Shown in pieces: positions 8,778 to 16,177 of a stretch of DNA of 39,180 nt. Made by a program: the position numbers and the translations under genes. The first letter of the stretch is position 1; the number at the start of each line of letters is the position of its first letter. The stretch lies in NCBI GenBank assembly GCA_015296085.1, contig DVDT01000107.1:1-39180 (forward strand), in the 5' to 3' direction. This stretch comes from Trichormus sp. M33_DOE_039 (GTDB taxonomy: Bacteria; Cyanobacteriota; Cyanobacteriia; Cyanobacteriales; Nostocaceae). The notes under the pieces were generated by a model that saw nothing but the letters and a program-made list of their open reading frames with translations, did not search any database and had not been told where the DNA came from.

Positions 8778-9311
8778 ATACTCTAGTTTGCCAAAACCTT
8801 GATATTTCTTAATAAAATTAAATTTATAACGATTGCTGACCACACATGACACCCCTAGTATTAACGCTAGGAGTCATTTACGGGTATTGCCAATAGTCCA
8901 TAAATTCCGAACTATCAAAGTTTTGAATAACTGTATGGTTTATTAAAGATACCACTGTCAGAATACTCAGCGAAAGTAAATATTAGTATGTCTAACGGAC
9001 GTGAGACAGCCTTACCCATATTCACAGTCCGCAGGCGATGCTGTTTAATTTGTGTAGATCATATCTTAATCTAAAATTAACAAATATTGTATACCTAAAT
9101 ACAAAAAACTAATGAGACCCTAACATTTAGTCAATTATTTAATTTGTTATGTAGTAGTTTTACTGAAAAGAAATAGCACAAGCTAATCAAAACCTCCTTA
9201 ACATCAGGCTATAGTTCACTTTGGTAAGTAGTCATGTGGTGAGATTAAAGTATTAAGCATCACACTTAACAAGACAATAGGATGAATGTTTCCCATTCAC
9301 CCCATTGGTAG
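8778..9311. other. Intergenic region upstream of the GldA-like gene
   Basis: No coding frame of conviction. Two structures are visible. A small inverted repeat CCTAG/CTAGG with an 8-base loop lies at about 8855-8872, near the start of the dehydrogenase operon. A GAATG/CATTC hairpin at 9280-9302 follows the Ycf51 stop on the minus strand and may be a weak terminator, although no T-run follows. The rest is AT-rich. Confidence 0.4.
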
Positions 9312-9833
9312 TTAAGCATGAGATTTTGGCAATTGAGCAAACTTTTCTGGATATAACTCAACCGTCAAATTTTGATCTTCACGACTGGCGAGCGATCGCT
9401 TCGCTTCACCCAGGTAAAGTGGTATAGATAAGCCTGGTTCTGGGTGGATGATGGTACGCGCCCGAATTGTGAGTTGATTATCTCCATTTCTACCCCCACG
9501 ACCAAAAGAATAGAGATTGCTAGCAGCTTGACGCAATGTAGCTTCTACTTCCTCTGGTGAAATTTGCGGTGATGTAGCAATTACCGCTTGGTTTGAACCG
9601 TTATCGTAGACAAGAGTGTACTTAACTGCACCTGGAATCACAGTCCGACTTAAAGGAACTATTGACAGCGCAAATAAACCAGCAGTTAGCACCAACATAA
9701 AGCCGGTTGTACCTACTAGCCGAAAGCGGATGCCCCATTTAAACAAAAAAGCTAGTATTGCCAAAGCCGCAAATACTAGTGTGGCAATACCTGACCATTG
9801 AGTGTATTGCAGAAATTCAGCCGTTGTCAGCAT
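9312..9833 (-). CDS. ycf51: Ycf51 family protein
   Basis: 173 residues, usual length for Ycf51 (DUF2518), a family of cyanobacteria and some red-lineage plastids. Three hydrophobic segments near the N-terminus (about residues 13-30, 36-60) with FKWGIRFRLVGTTGFM between them, then a soluble domain with KYTLVYDNGSNQAV and SPEEVEATLRQAASNLYSFGRGG. Its role is unknown. Monocistronic by appearance. The start MLTTAEFLQYTQWSG is typical of the family. Confidence 0.9.
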   Translation of the reverse strand: MLTTAEFLQYTQWSGIATLVFAALAILAFLFKWGIRFRLVGTTGFMLVLTAGLFALSIVPLSRTVIPGAVKYTLVYDNGSNQAVIATSPQISPEEVEATLRQAASNLYSFGRGGRNGDNQLTIRARTIIHPEPGLSIPLYLGEAKRSLASREDQNLTVELYPEKFAQLPKSHA

Positions 9834-9975
9834 ACGGTTTGGCTACTTAGGTATTGTGTTGACACACCTATTTTACAGATAATGTAGAGACTATAAGGAA
9901 GTAGACCGCAACCAGATGTTAGGCCAGGTGAATGGAAAACTTAATTTCTGCTGGGGTTGCACGAGTTGATATTAG

Positions 9976-10362
9976 TTAATATTGCTGACAATTAATATAG
10001 ATAGTTTTCTGATCTGAGATAGAAACATCTACCCAAAAATCTGCCGGACATTTTTCTAGTGAATTGCTTCTTTGAATTTGAATATCTTCAGCTAGCTGAC
10101 AACGCTGAAACTGCCCGTTTACGTCAAATGATATATGGCTTTGAGCTTGACACGGAAAAGTAGATATTCCCGCAATATAAGATAATTGTAATGTTGTTTT
10201 CCGACTCAAAATGCAGGTAGATAACGAACCATTAGAATAAATACTAATAGTTCCTGGTTCACAGTTGATAGCGGCGTTAGCAGGCTGAGAAATAGCAAAA
10301 TTTAATCCAAGTATGCTGCAAGGAGATAGTAAAAACGAAGAATTTTTAGAGACCGATTTTAT
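9976..10362 (-). CDS. Small secreted Cys-rich protein, start codon not canonical
   Basis: The frame from a TTG at 10209 gives only 77 residues, but the same frame is open upstream and encodes a convincing signal peptide: KSVSKNSSFLLSP then CSILGLNFAIS ending QPANA before AINCEPG. The mature part has six cysteines. No ATG, GTG or TTG exists in the correct place; the codon before KSVSKN is ATA at 10362-10360, which looks like a mutated ATG, and the next in-frame TTG is about 110 bases upstream, beyond a hairpin. Either an ATA/ATT start is used, or the gene has lost its start. No domain recognised. The protein would be periplasmic or extracellular with disulfides. Confidence 0.45.
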   Translation of the reverse strand: MKSVSKNSSFLLSPCSILGLNFAISQPANAAINCEPGTISIYSNGSLSTCILSRKTTLQLSYIAGISTFPCQAQSHISFDVNGQFQRCQLAEDIQIQRSNSLEKCPADFWVDVSISDQKTIYINCQQY

Positions 10363-10626
10363 AGTGAAAAATTATAATTAACAAACAAAAAATAAACATA
10401 AAAAAAGACATCTTTTCAGATGCCTGTTATGCAGGAAAAAACCAAACTGGTTTTCCCTACACCTTCCCAACAATCAGCAACAGTGGCTAATTTGTGTTAG
10501 CCACACTCACAGTCACAAACGTGAATATAAACATCTTATTAACTACAACCTAGGAATAGCCGCAGTGTAACCACTGAAAATTCATAGCGACGCTCAATTG
10601 AATTCGTAGTGGGATTCACCACCGCA
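10363..10626. other. Intergenic region with two hairpins
   Basis: Lies downstream of the O-antigen-ligase-like gene. Besides the terminator at 10434-10456, it holds a perfect 8-bp hairpin GTGGCTAA 10483-10490 / TTAGCCAC 10497-10504 with a 6-base loop. No T-run follows the second hairpin. No coding frame of conviction is seen. Confidence 0.45.
10434..10456 (-). terminator. Rho-independent-type terminator of the 10627-12791 operon
   Basis: Stem AAAACCA 10438-10444 / TGGTTTT 10448-10454 around a 3-base loop, flanked by GG/CC. On the minus strand it ends in a run of six T. It lies about 170 bp after the stop of the O-antigen-ligase-like gene and may act in both directions. Confidence 0.55.
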
Positions 10627-11967
10627 TTATTTTTGGGGATTTATCTGTTGATGATGATATTGATGGTAATGATACGTACTTCCAGAAATAGCTGCCAATA
10701 ATACCCAAGATATGGTGTTCAACCTAAAATCAAAGAGAGTAACATCAACTGTATTAAATAGCAGCCATTCTACAAAAACCACAAGATAACTAAAGATTAT
10801 TATTCGATTTTCTAGAACTAGAGCATGAGATTTTTGAAGGATTTGGATACCGGAAAATAATATCCAGCCTAGTAAACCAAAAAACAATAAAGTAGCTGGT
10901 AATCCCGTTTCGGCCGATAACATCAAAAATAAATTATGTGGATGTCCCAAATCAATATTCATCTGGGATTTATAAAGGGCTGAGAAATTACGTAATCCCC
11001 ATCCTGTCCAGGGATGTTGTTGAGTCAAAGACCAAGCAAACTGCCATTGAGTTTTTCGCATTAAAGCTACTGGCCGATCTGGGTATAAATCATCATTTAG
11101 CCTAGCCCAAAAGAAAGCGGGAACAACACGACGAAATAATTGAGCAATTGGCGCAGGGGCAAAAGCTGCTAATAAAACACTAGTGACGACTCCAGTCACC
11201 ACTCCTACTAGCAAACGCCAACCTTGATATAGTGCGTAGGCTAAACAAGCAAGAATTGCGATCGCCCATCCATTACGCGAGTTAGTTAAAATCAACGCCG
11301 CAAAATCAGCAACTAAAATGATCGGGAGTAGAAAATAAGGATTACGAAGTAGGGATTTATTTATTTTCCCAGTCTTTATTCCCCAATCCCCGATCCCTCT
11401 TTCTAGCAATAAACCTAATCCTAGGGTGAAGACAATGGCTAAATAAGCCGCAAAAATGTTGGCGTGCATGAACAGAGATGACATTCGTCCTGGGGGATTC
11501 CCACCGGATGCGATCGCTACATCCAACACCAAAATCTGTAACTGGGATGTCCAGCCCAAAAATAACTGTCCAAAACCTATGATTAGGACTGGTACAGAAC
11601 CAATCACAAAAATCCATGCAATACGTCTTAACTGGTTAGTGGTTTGAATTAAGGAACTCAGACCAACAAACACCAAGAAAAATGGCAATAAATTGAATAG
11701 CCCTATGAAAGCTGCGGCTTTATCTAAAGCAAAGCCGGCAGATATCAATAATAAGATCGTAAAAACGGCAAAGCCCTGATTAATGGGAGTATGAATAATG
11801 GCGCGTTGCTGGCGCAACCAAGCGAATAATGTTGCAAAACCTATACTCACAGCTCCCAACAAAGGACTTAATGGGAATATGAGTAGACCAACTTGCAGAA
11901 GATTCCAGGGCAATTGCAATTGAGGATGAGAATGATAAAAACCTGACTTCAAGCTAGCTCCCAACAT
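10627..11967 (-). CDS. O-antigen ligase/Wzy-type polysaccharide membrane protein
   Basis: 446 residues, about 11-12 hydrophobic segments, O-antigen ligase/polymerase (Wzy_C) family. The hallmark periplasmic segment is present: HPWTGWGLRNFSALY then GHPHNLFLMLSAETGLP. Such proteins join or polymerise lipid-linked glycans at the periplasmic face of the inner membrane. In cyanobacteria, homologues include exopolysaccharide polymerases and the IctB group; sequence alone does not decide. It overlaps the upstream YaaW-family gene by 19 bp, indicating co-transcription. The N-terminus MLGASLKSGFYHSHPQLQLPW is short and cytoplasmic. Confidence 0.8.
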   Translation of the reverse strand: MLGASLKSGFYHSHPQLQLPWNLLQVGLLIFPLSPLLGAVSIGFATLFAWLRQQRAIIHTPINQGFAVFTILLLISAGFALDKAAAFIGLFNLLPFFLVFVGLSSLIQTTNQLRRIAWIFVIGSVPVLIIGFGQLFLGWTSQLQILVLDVAIASGGNPPGRMSSLFMHANIFAAYLAIVFTLGLGLLLERGIGDWGIKTGKINKSLLRNPYFLLPIILVADFAALILTNSRNGWAIAILACLAYALYQGWRLLVGVVTGVVTSVLLAAFAPAPIAQLFRRVVPAFFWARLNDDLYPDRPVALMRKTQWQFAWSLTQQHPWTGWGLRNFSALYKSQMNIDLGHPHNLFLMLSAETGLPATLLFFGLLGWILFSGIQILQKSHALVLENRIIIFSYLVVFVEWLLFNTVDVTLFDFRLNTISWVLLAAISGSTYHYHQYHHQQINPQK

Positions 11968-12791
11968 TCGCTACGAGTAAGACGAATTTGCGCTAAAGCA
12001 AAGATAGTAGGGATGATCCGACCATAATTAGTAGTAATCATTCTCCAACCTAAATCTGCAAAGAACCAAGCCCACATCATCGGCCCTACTAAGGCGAAGA
12101 CACTACGAACGGCTGTGTATCGAGCTGCATTCAAAGCCATACCTTGACGCGCCATTTGCAATGTGACGTAGCTTTGAAACTGTGTAGTTGCGGCTTGAGA
12201 ACCCGCAACGACAGCTTCTTTGGCTACTTGATAGGTAGCAAAGTTGATAGCAAACTGACGGGCAATTTGTTGCAAAACTAATGGTTTGACTATAGATGTC
12301 ACAGCTAAGGCACTACCACCTTTTAACAGTAAACCTAAAGGGTCATGCTGTAACAACGGTGGTAAAGGCTCGGTAATTTCTGATTTCACCAGCTGATTCT
12401 GCAATTGCACAGTTAATTTTTGCTTTTCGTTATCTGGTAATTTTTTCCACACTTGTCCCAACAGATACAAAAATACTTCTGCTTCTAAATCAATAGTTGT
12501 TAAATCGAGAGAATGAGGGATTTTTAAGTATTTACAGACTTGAAGTAGTGCTTGACGGTAAGTTACTTGATCTGTACGCCCACGTAAGACTGTCATCCCA
12601 TCTGCGGCTAAAAATCGAAAGCGACTTTCTAGTGCATCAAGCCAAGCGTTACGGCTTTGGCTTTGGACTTCGATCGGTTCAGGTGTTTGTACATAATCTA
12701 AAGGATTAAACTTACGGCTAAACAGAATTGCCGTTAAATCTTGTAATTCATCTTCGGTAGCTAACTCTAACGCCGCCCTTAGCTCATCCAA
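11949..12791 (-). CDS. YaaW family protein (UPF0174-like)
   Basis: 280 residues starting MDELRAALELATEDELQDLTAILF, the acidic helical N-terminus typical of the YaaW family. A Leu/Gln-rich helical middle section follows. The C-terminal half has hydrophobic stretches (about residues 158-175 and 228-246, with FALVGPMMWAWFFADLGWRM) consistent with membrane association. Function unknown; E. coli YaaW is uncharacterised too. First gene of a two-gene operon with the Wzy-type protein. ATG 12791 is the clear start. Confidence 0.78.
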   Translation of the reverse strand: MDELRAALELATEDELQDLTAILFSRKFNPLDYVQTPEPIEVQSQSRNAWLDALESRFRFLAADGMTVLRGRTDQVTYRQALLQVCKYLKIPHSLDLTTIDLEAEVFLYLLGQVWKKLPDNEKQKLTVQLQNQLVKSEITEPLPPLLQHDPLGLLLKGGSALAVTSIVKPLVLQQIARQFAINFATYQVAKEAVVAGSQAATTQFQSYVTLQMARQGMALNAARYTAVRSVFALVGPMMWAWFFADLGWRMITTNYGRIIPTIFALAQIRLTRSECWELA

Positions 12792-13175
12792 TTTCCCTTC
12801 CTCCCTTCCATAGAGCGTATCTGTACCCTATTCTACTAGGCGATCGCGGATTCAGGATTGATAACTGGAGCTAGACCAAGAACAGAAAAGGTAAAATTCA
12901 TAAATTTCAAGACGGAACATTGTTACATCTCTACAAGGTTTTTAGATAACGCATATTTTATTTTGTCGATGCCTGTGCTATTTTCTATCTCTCCTTTTTA
13001 TGGCCGATCGCCTTTAAGAAGTCATCTATGACAGAATAGATCGTAACTATTTCATTTAACATCTGTTCCTCCTCTTTGTCTTGTTTGGAGGGATTCTCTT
13101 GTTTCTCTACCTTTGTGTCATCTCTCTTTGAGACCAACTAGCAACTTGGTTTAGTATTAATTTGTAATTGCAAAG
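12792..13175. other. Divergent intergenic region with a transposase relic
   Basis: Separates the minus-strand YaaW operon from the plus-strand DUF6671 gene, so it should hold both promoters, none of which stands out. It contains a relic of a transposase start at 12985-13062 preceded by a purine-rich ribosome binding site, meaning an IS or a MITE derived from one once sat here. Confidence 0.5.
12985..13062 (-). pseudogene. Transposase relic, first 25 codons (IS982/IS4-like)
   Basis: On the minus strand a strong Shine-Dalgarno (GAGGAGGAACAG) leads into ATG at 13062 and the peptide MLNEIVTIYSVIDDFLKAIG then HKKER, ending in TAG at 12985. The opening (short hydrophobic helix, IDD, LLKAIGH) looks like the N-terminus of cyanobacterial IS982-type transposases. 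After the stop, none of the three frames continues the expected transposase sequence, so only the 5' tip remains. Confidence 0.45.
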
Positions 13176-14039
13176 ATGAAATATCAGGAATTATTTTGCG
13201 ATCGCGTCGCTGTCATCGCCACCATGCACCACAAAGAGACAGTGATTGCTCCTCTATTAAAACAAGAATTGGGAATGAGAGCTATAGTACCCCAAAATTT
13301 TAATACAGATATTTTCGGCACATTTACTAGAGAAATCAACCGTCCGGGTACGCAAATTGCAGCCGCTAAATTAAAAGCCGAAAAAGCCTTAGAAATTACC
13401 GGAGAAAATTTAGCGATCGCCAGTGAAGGTAGTTTTTATCCTCATCCTGTTTTACCTTACCTTTACGCTAATCGAGAAATAGTTATTTTATTAGACAAAA
13501 TCAATAATTTACAAATCATTGGCGAAGAATTTTCTACAGAAACTAACTTTAATCATCAAATTGTTAACTCCCTATCAGAAGCATATGAATTTGCTCATAA
13601 AATCGGATTTCCACAACATGGAATAGTAGTTAGCTTTGAGATTTCAAATAACGGGCAAAGTGAGACTCTCAAAGGGATTAACACTGAAAATAAATTTCTA
13701 GAAGCTGTAAACTTAGCTTTAGCAACCGCACCTAAAAAACAAGCTCACTTAGAGACTGATATGCGTGCGCTCTATAACCCCACACGGTTGAAAAATATTG
13801 CTAAAGCTACACAGAATTTGCTAAATAAGATTAGTAGTTGTTGTCCTCAATGCCAAATACCAGGATTTGATGTTATTGAACGTATTCCCGGATTACCTTG
13901 TGAAATATGTCATACACCAACTACATTAACGCATAAATTTGTATATCAGTGTCAAAAATGTGGATTTAGAGAGGAAAAATTATTTCCTCACGGACAAAAG
14001 TTTGCCGACCCGGCCCAATGTATGTATTGCAATCCTTAA
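13176..14039 (+). CDS. DUF6671 family protein with C-terminal zinc ribbon
   Basis: 287 residues. N-terminal domain with DRVAVIATMHHKETVIAPLL, NTDIFGTFTREINRPGT and a conserved IASEGSFYPHP segment, all marks of DUF6671. The C-terminus (about residues 222-286) has cysteine pairs CCPQC, CEIC, CQKC and C-x-x-C in AQCMYCNP, a tandem zinc-ribbon arrangement. Function unknown; the ribbons suggest nucleic-acid or protein binding. Stands alone on the plus strand. ATG 13176 fits the family start (MKYQELFCDRVAVIATMH). A HIP1 site lies right at the 5' end. Confidence 0.82.
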   Translation: MKYQELFCDRVAVIATMHHKETVIAPLLKQELGMRAIVPQNFNTDIFGTFTREINRPGTQIAAAKLKAEKALEITGENLAIASEGSFYPHPVLPYLYANREIVILLDKINNLQIIGEEFSTETNFNHQIVNSLSEAYEFAHKIGFPQHGIVVSFEISNNGQSETLKGINTENKFLEAVNLALATAPKKQAHLETDMRALYNPTRLKNIAKATQNLLNKISSCCPQCQIPGFDVIERIPGLPCEICHTPTTLTHKFVYQCQKCGFREEKLFPHGQKFADPAQCMYCNP

Positions 14040-14177
14040 AGAAAACAAAAAGCGTGCTAATAAAATAAGTTTCACCCTCCAGGCAAGCAAGCTATACACG
14101 CCACGTCACCGCTAAAAATCAAAGATATTTTCCCCTACATTTCCTTTCAATCCAGAAACTCATAAGACGAGATATTC

Positions 14178-14309
14178 ATGCAAAATCTAAAAAATCTCCC
14201 GTTGCTATTAGCAACGGGTAGATTAGTAAATCAAGTTCGTCAGGTGATCGGAATAGTTATTTATTTAGTATTTATTGTCTTAAATGCAATTCTGCCATTA
14301 GATAGATAA
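14178..14309 (+). CDS. Possible 43-residue membrane micro-protein
   Basis: ATG 14178 opens a 43-codon frame with a basic, amphipathic N-terminus (MQNLKNLPLLLATGRLVNQV) and one hydrophobic helix (about residues 23-41, IGIVIYLVFIVLNAILP), ending LDR. A weak GAG lies about 7 bases upstream. Against it, the terminator hairpin of the convergent kinase gene lies inside this frame, which may make the reading accidental. No family recognised. Confidence 0.2.
   Translation: MQNLKNLPLLLATGRLVNQVRQVIGIVIYLVFIVLNAILPLDR
14193..14224 (-). terminator. Rho-independent terminator of the two-component operon
   Basis: CCCGTTGC 14198-14205 / GCAACGGG 14211-14218 with a 5-base loop. The stem extends through AATCT 14193-14197 and AGATT 14220-14224 with one bulge. 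On the minus strand the hairpin is followed by a T-run (GATTTTTT), a classic intrinsic terminator for the genes at 14493-20752. Confidence 0.7.
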
Positions 14310-14374
14310 AACCTGTTCTCATTCTCTTAGTTGTGTATATCTAGAAACGTTATGTAATTCTCCAGAGACGTTAG

Positions 14375-14405
14375 AACTGACTCAAATACAGTCAGAGTCA
14401 GTTTT
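14375..14405. terminator. Second hairpin in the 14040-14492 gap
   Basis: Perfect 9-bp inverted repeat AACTGACTC 14375-14383 / GAGTCAGTT 14395-14403, followed on the plus strand by TTTT overlapping the arm. It could terminate plus-strand transcription, including that from the DUF6671 gene. The 453-bp gap otherwise holds only the possible micro-protein and a startless open frame (14302-14472). Confidence 0.4.
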
Positions 14406-14492
14406 AGCGGCATATGCTATTAGTCAAAAAATTCATTGCCAAAATGAAACTCTGGTGCAAGAGATAAACTGAGAGAAAATTAGTTTAACTTA

Positions 14493-16175
14493 TTATTCTT
14501 TGGTTATTCTTAATGGTAATTGCACTGTAAAAGTTGTCAAATTGTTACCACTGATCACGTCAATCGAACCTTGGAGATACTCTACTAGCTTTTTCACTAA
14601 TGCTAACCCCAAGCCTGTCCCGCTATCTTGCCAAGACTCAGATTCGCTGCTGTGAAAAGCTGTATCAAAAATTGAGGACTTCTCTTCTATGGAGTTGCGA
14701 GAAATTTGGTAAAAGGGTTCAAAAATACGAGATTGTTCGTTTGTGGGGATATCTACTCCAGAGTTATGAACACTAATTTGTAAGCAAGGTAATAGATGAA
14801 ATTCGACTCCATCTGCCAGAGTGAAAGGATTTTTTTTATGTTTTGGGTTTTCGCTAAAATGAACAGTTACCGTAATGCGGCCCAATGGAGGAGTATATTT
14901 ACAAGCATTGGTAAGTAACTCGGAAACAATGCGACCCAGAAGACCTAAATCAGAAACTAAAGGTGGTAAATCTGGAGGAACACTTACTTCCAGAATTTGT
15001 TTTTGAGTGTGGGCAATATTTTGAAAACTTGCAACTACTTGAGGTAGCCATGTTTGGACTTCAATCTTAGTAAATTCTAAGGGATAAGCATCTGCATCAA
15101 TCATTCGCATACTCAGCAAATCATCTACTAAATTTAACTCTCGCTCACATTCATGATTGAGAATATTCAAGTAATGCAATGTAGACTCAAAAGCCTCTGG
15201 TGCAAAAGCTTTAAAAATATTCTGTTGATTGAGTAGATTTTTGAGTGTACTCACAGCCATTTTGATATTCGATAATGGCGTTCGCATTTCATTAGAAGTA
15301 GCCGCCAAAAAATCCTCTTTCAACTGATTAATTCTTTGCATTTCTGCTATTTGCAATTTGAGTTGGCGGGAACGTTCGGCGGCTAGGTTACGTTCTTCTG
15401 TAATTCTCCTTTGGGTGTCATCACGGAACACCATTACTCCCCCTGTCACTACACCATTGTAATCTTTTAAACAAGAAGCACTATCTGCAACTGGAATTAG
15501 CGTGCCATCTTTAGTGCTGAGTAGGATGCCACTACTGAGATTGAAGGTGCTTGCTTGTTGCATAGCTGGAATTAAAGGATTTTGGATGTTATTGAGAGTT
15601 TTTTCGTCAATTAACTGTAGAACTTCGGTAACAATGTGGTTTTTGACTTCCTGGAATCGCCATCCGGTAAGTTGTTCTGCAACTTGATTCATGTATTTGA
15701 TCTGTAATTGAGTATCAATCACAATCACACCGTCTCCCATTTCTCGCAACACGGAACTCAAAAATTGCTCGTGTTCGTACCGATTAAGTGCTGTTTGAAT
15801 CGCTACATAAAGCTCTTGTTCTCTAATAGGTTTGAGGATATAACCAAAAGGAAATGTGACTGTGGCTCGCTCTACAGTGCTTTTATCAGAATGTCCTGTA
15901 ACGTAGATGATGGGAATTTGCAGGATATGCCAGATTTGTTCTGCGGCTTGGATACCATCAATTTCGCCACGCAGTCGGATATCCATCAAAATTAAGTTGG
16001 GGCGTAATTCGGTGGCTTTGGCGATCGCTAGCTCGGCAGTATCAGCAATATCAACAACTAAATAACCCAAAGATTCTAAGGTTTCTTGGAGATTGATTGC
16101 CAAGATATATTCATCTTCGACAACTAGCACTTTGATGGTGCTGACTTTTTCTGTATCTGAATGGATAGTGATCAT
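14493..16175 (-). CDS. Receiver-PAS-histidine-kinase-like protein with Asn in place of the phospho-acceptor His
   Basis: 560 residues. Receiver domain about 12-130 (VLVVEDEYILAINL; phospho-Asp in NLILMDIRLRGEIDG; conserved Lys in YILKPIREQEL). PAS about 137-255, then a coiled linker. HisKA-like region about 285-350, where the usual SHE[LM]RTPL reads SNEMRTPL: codon AAT at 15293-15291 puts Asn at residue 295. HATPase follows, with N-box ELLTNACKYTPP, a modified G1 (HNSGVDIP) and an intact G2 (GTGLGLALVKKL). It cannot autophosphorylate on the normal His. Its ATG is 2 bp after the stop of the large kinase gene, so its receiver is the likely target of that kinase. The kinase part may be an output or scaffold, or phosphorylate in an unusual way. 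Confidence 0.85.
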   Translation of the reverse strand: MITIHSDTEKVSTIKVLVVEDEYILAINLQETLESLGYLVVDIADTAELAIAKATELRPNLILMDIRLRGEIDGIQAAEQIWHILQIPIIYVTGHSDKSTVERATVTFPFGYILKPIREQELYVAIQTALNRYEHEQFLSSVLREMGDGVIVIDTQLQIKYMNQVAEQLTGWRFQEVKNHIVTEVLQLIDEKTLNNIQNPLIPAMQQASTFNLSSGILLSTKDGTLIPVADSASCLKDYNGVVTGGVMVFRDDTQRRITEERNLAAERSRQLKLQIAEMQRINQLKEDFLAATSNEMRTPLSNIKMAVSTLKNLLNQQNIFKAFAPEAFESTLHYLNILNHECERELNLVDDLLSMRMIDADAYPLEFTKIEVQTWLPQVVASFQNIAHTQKQILEVSVPPDLPPLVSDLGLLGRIVSELLTNACKYTPPLGRITVTVHFSENPKHKKNPFTLADGVEFHLLPCLQISVHNSGVDIPTNEQSRIFEPFYQISRNSIEEKSSIFDTAFHSSESESWQDSGTGLGLALVKKLVEYLQGSIDVISGNNLTTFTVQLPLRITKE

Positions 16176-16177
16176 AC

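Noticed and set aside
14198-14218. Small non-coding RNA at the CCCGTTGC hairpin
   Set aside because: Better explained as an intrinsic terminator of the minus-strand kinase operon, since a T-run follows on that strand.
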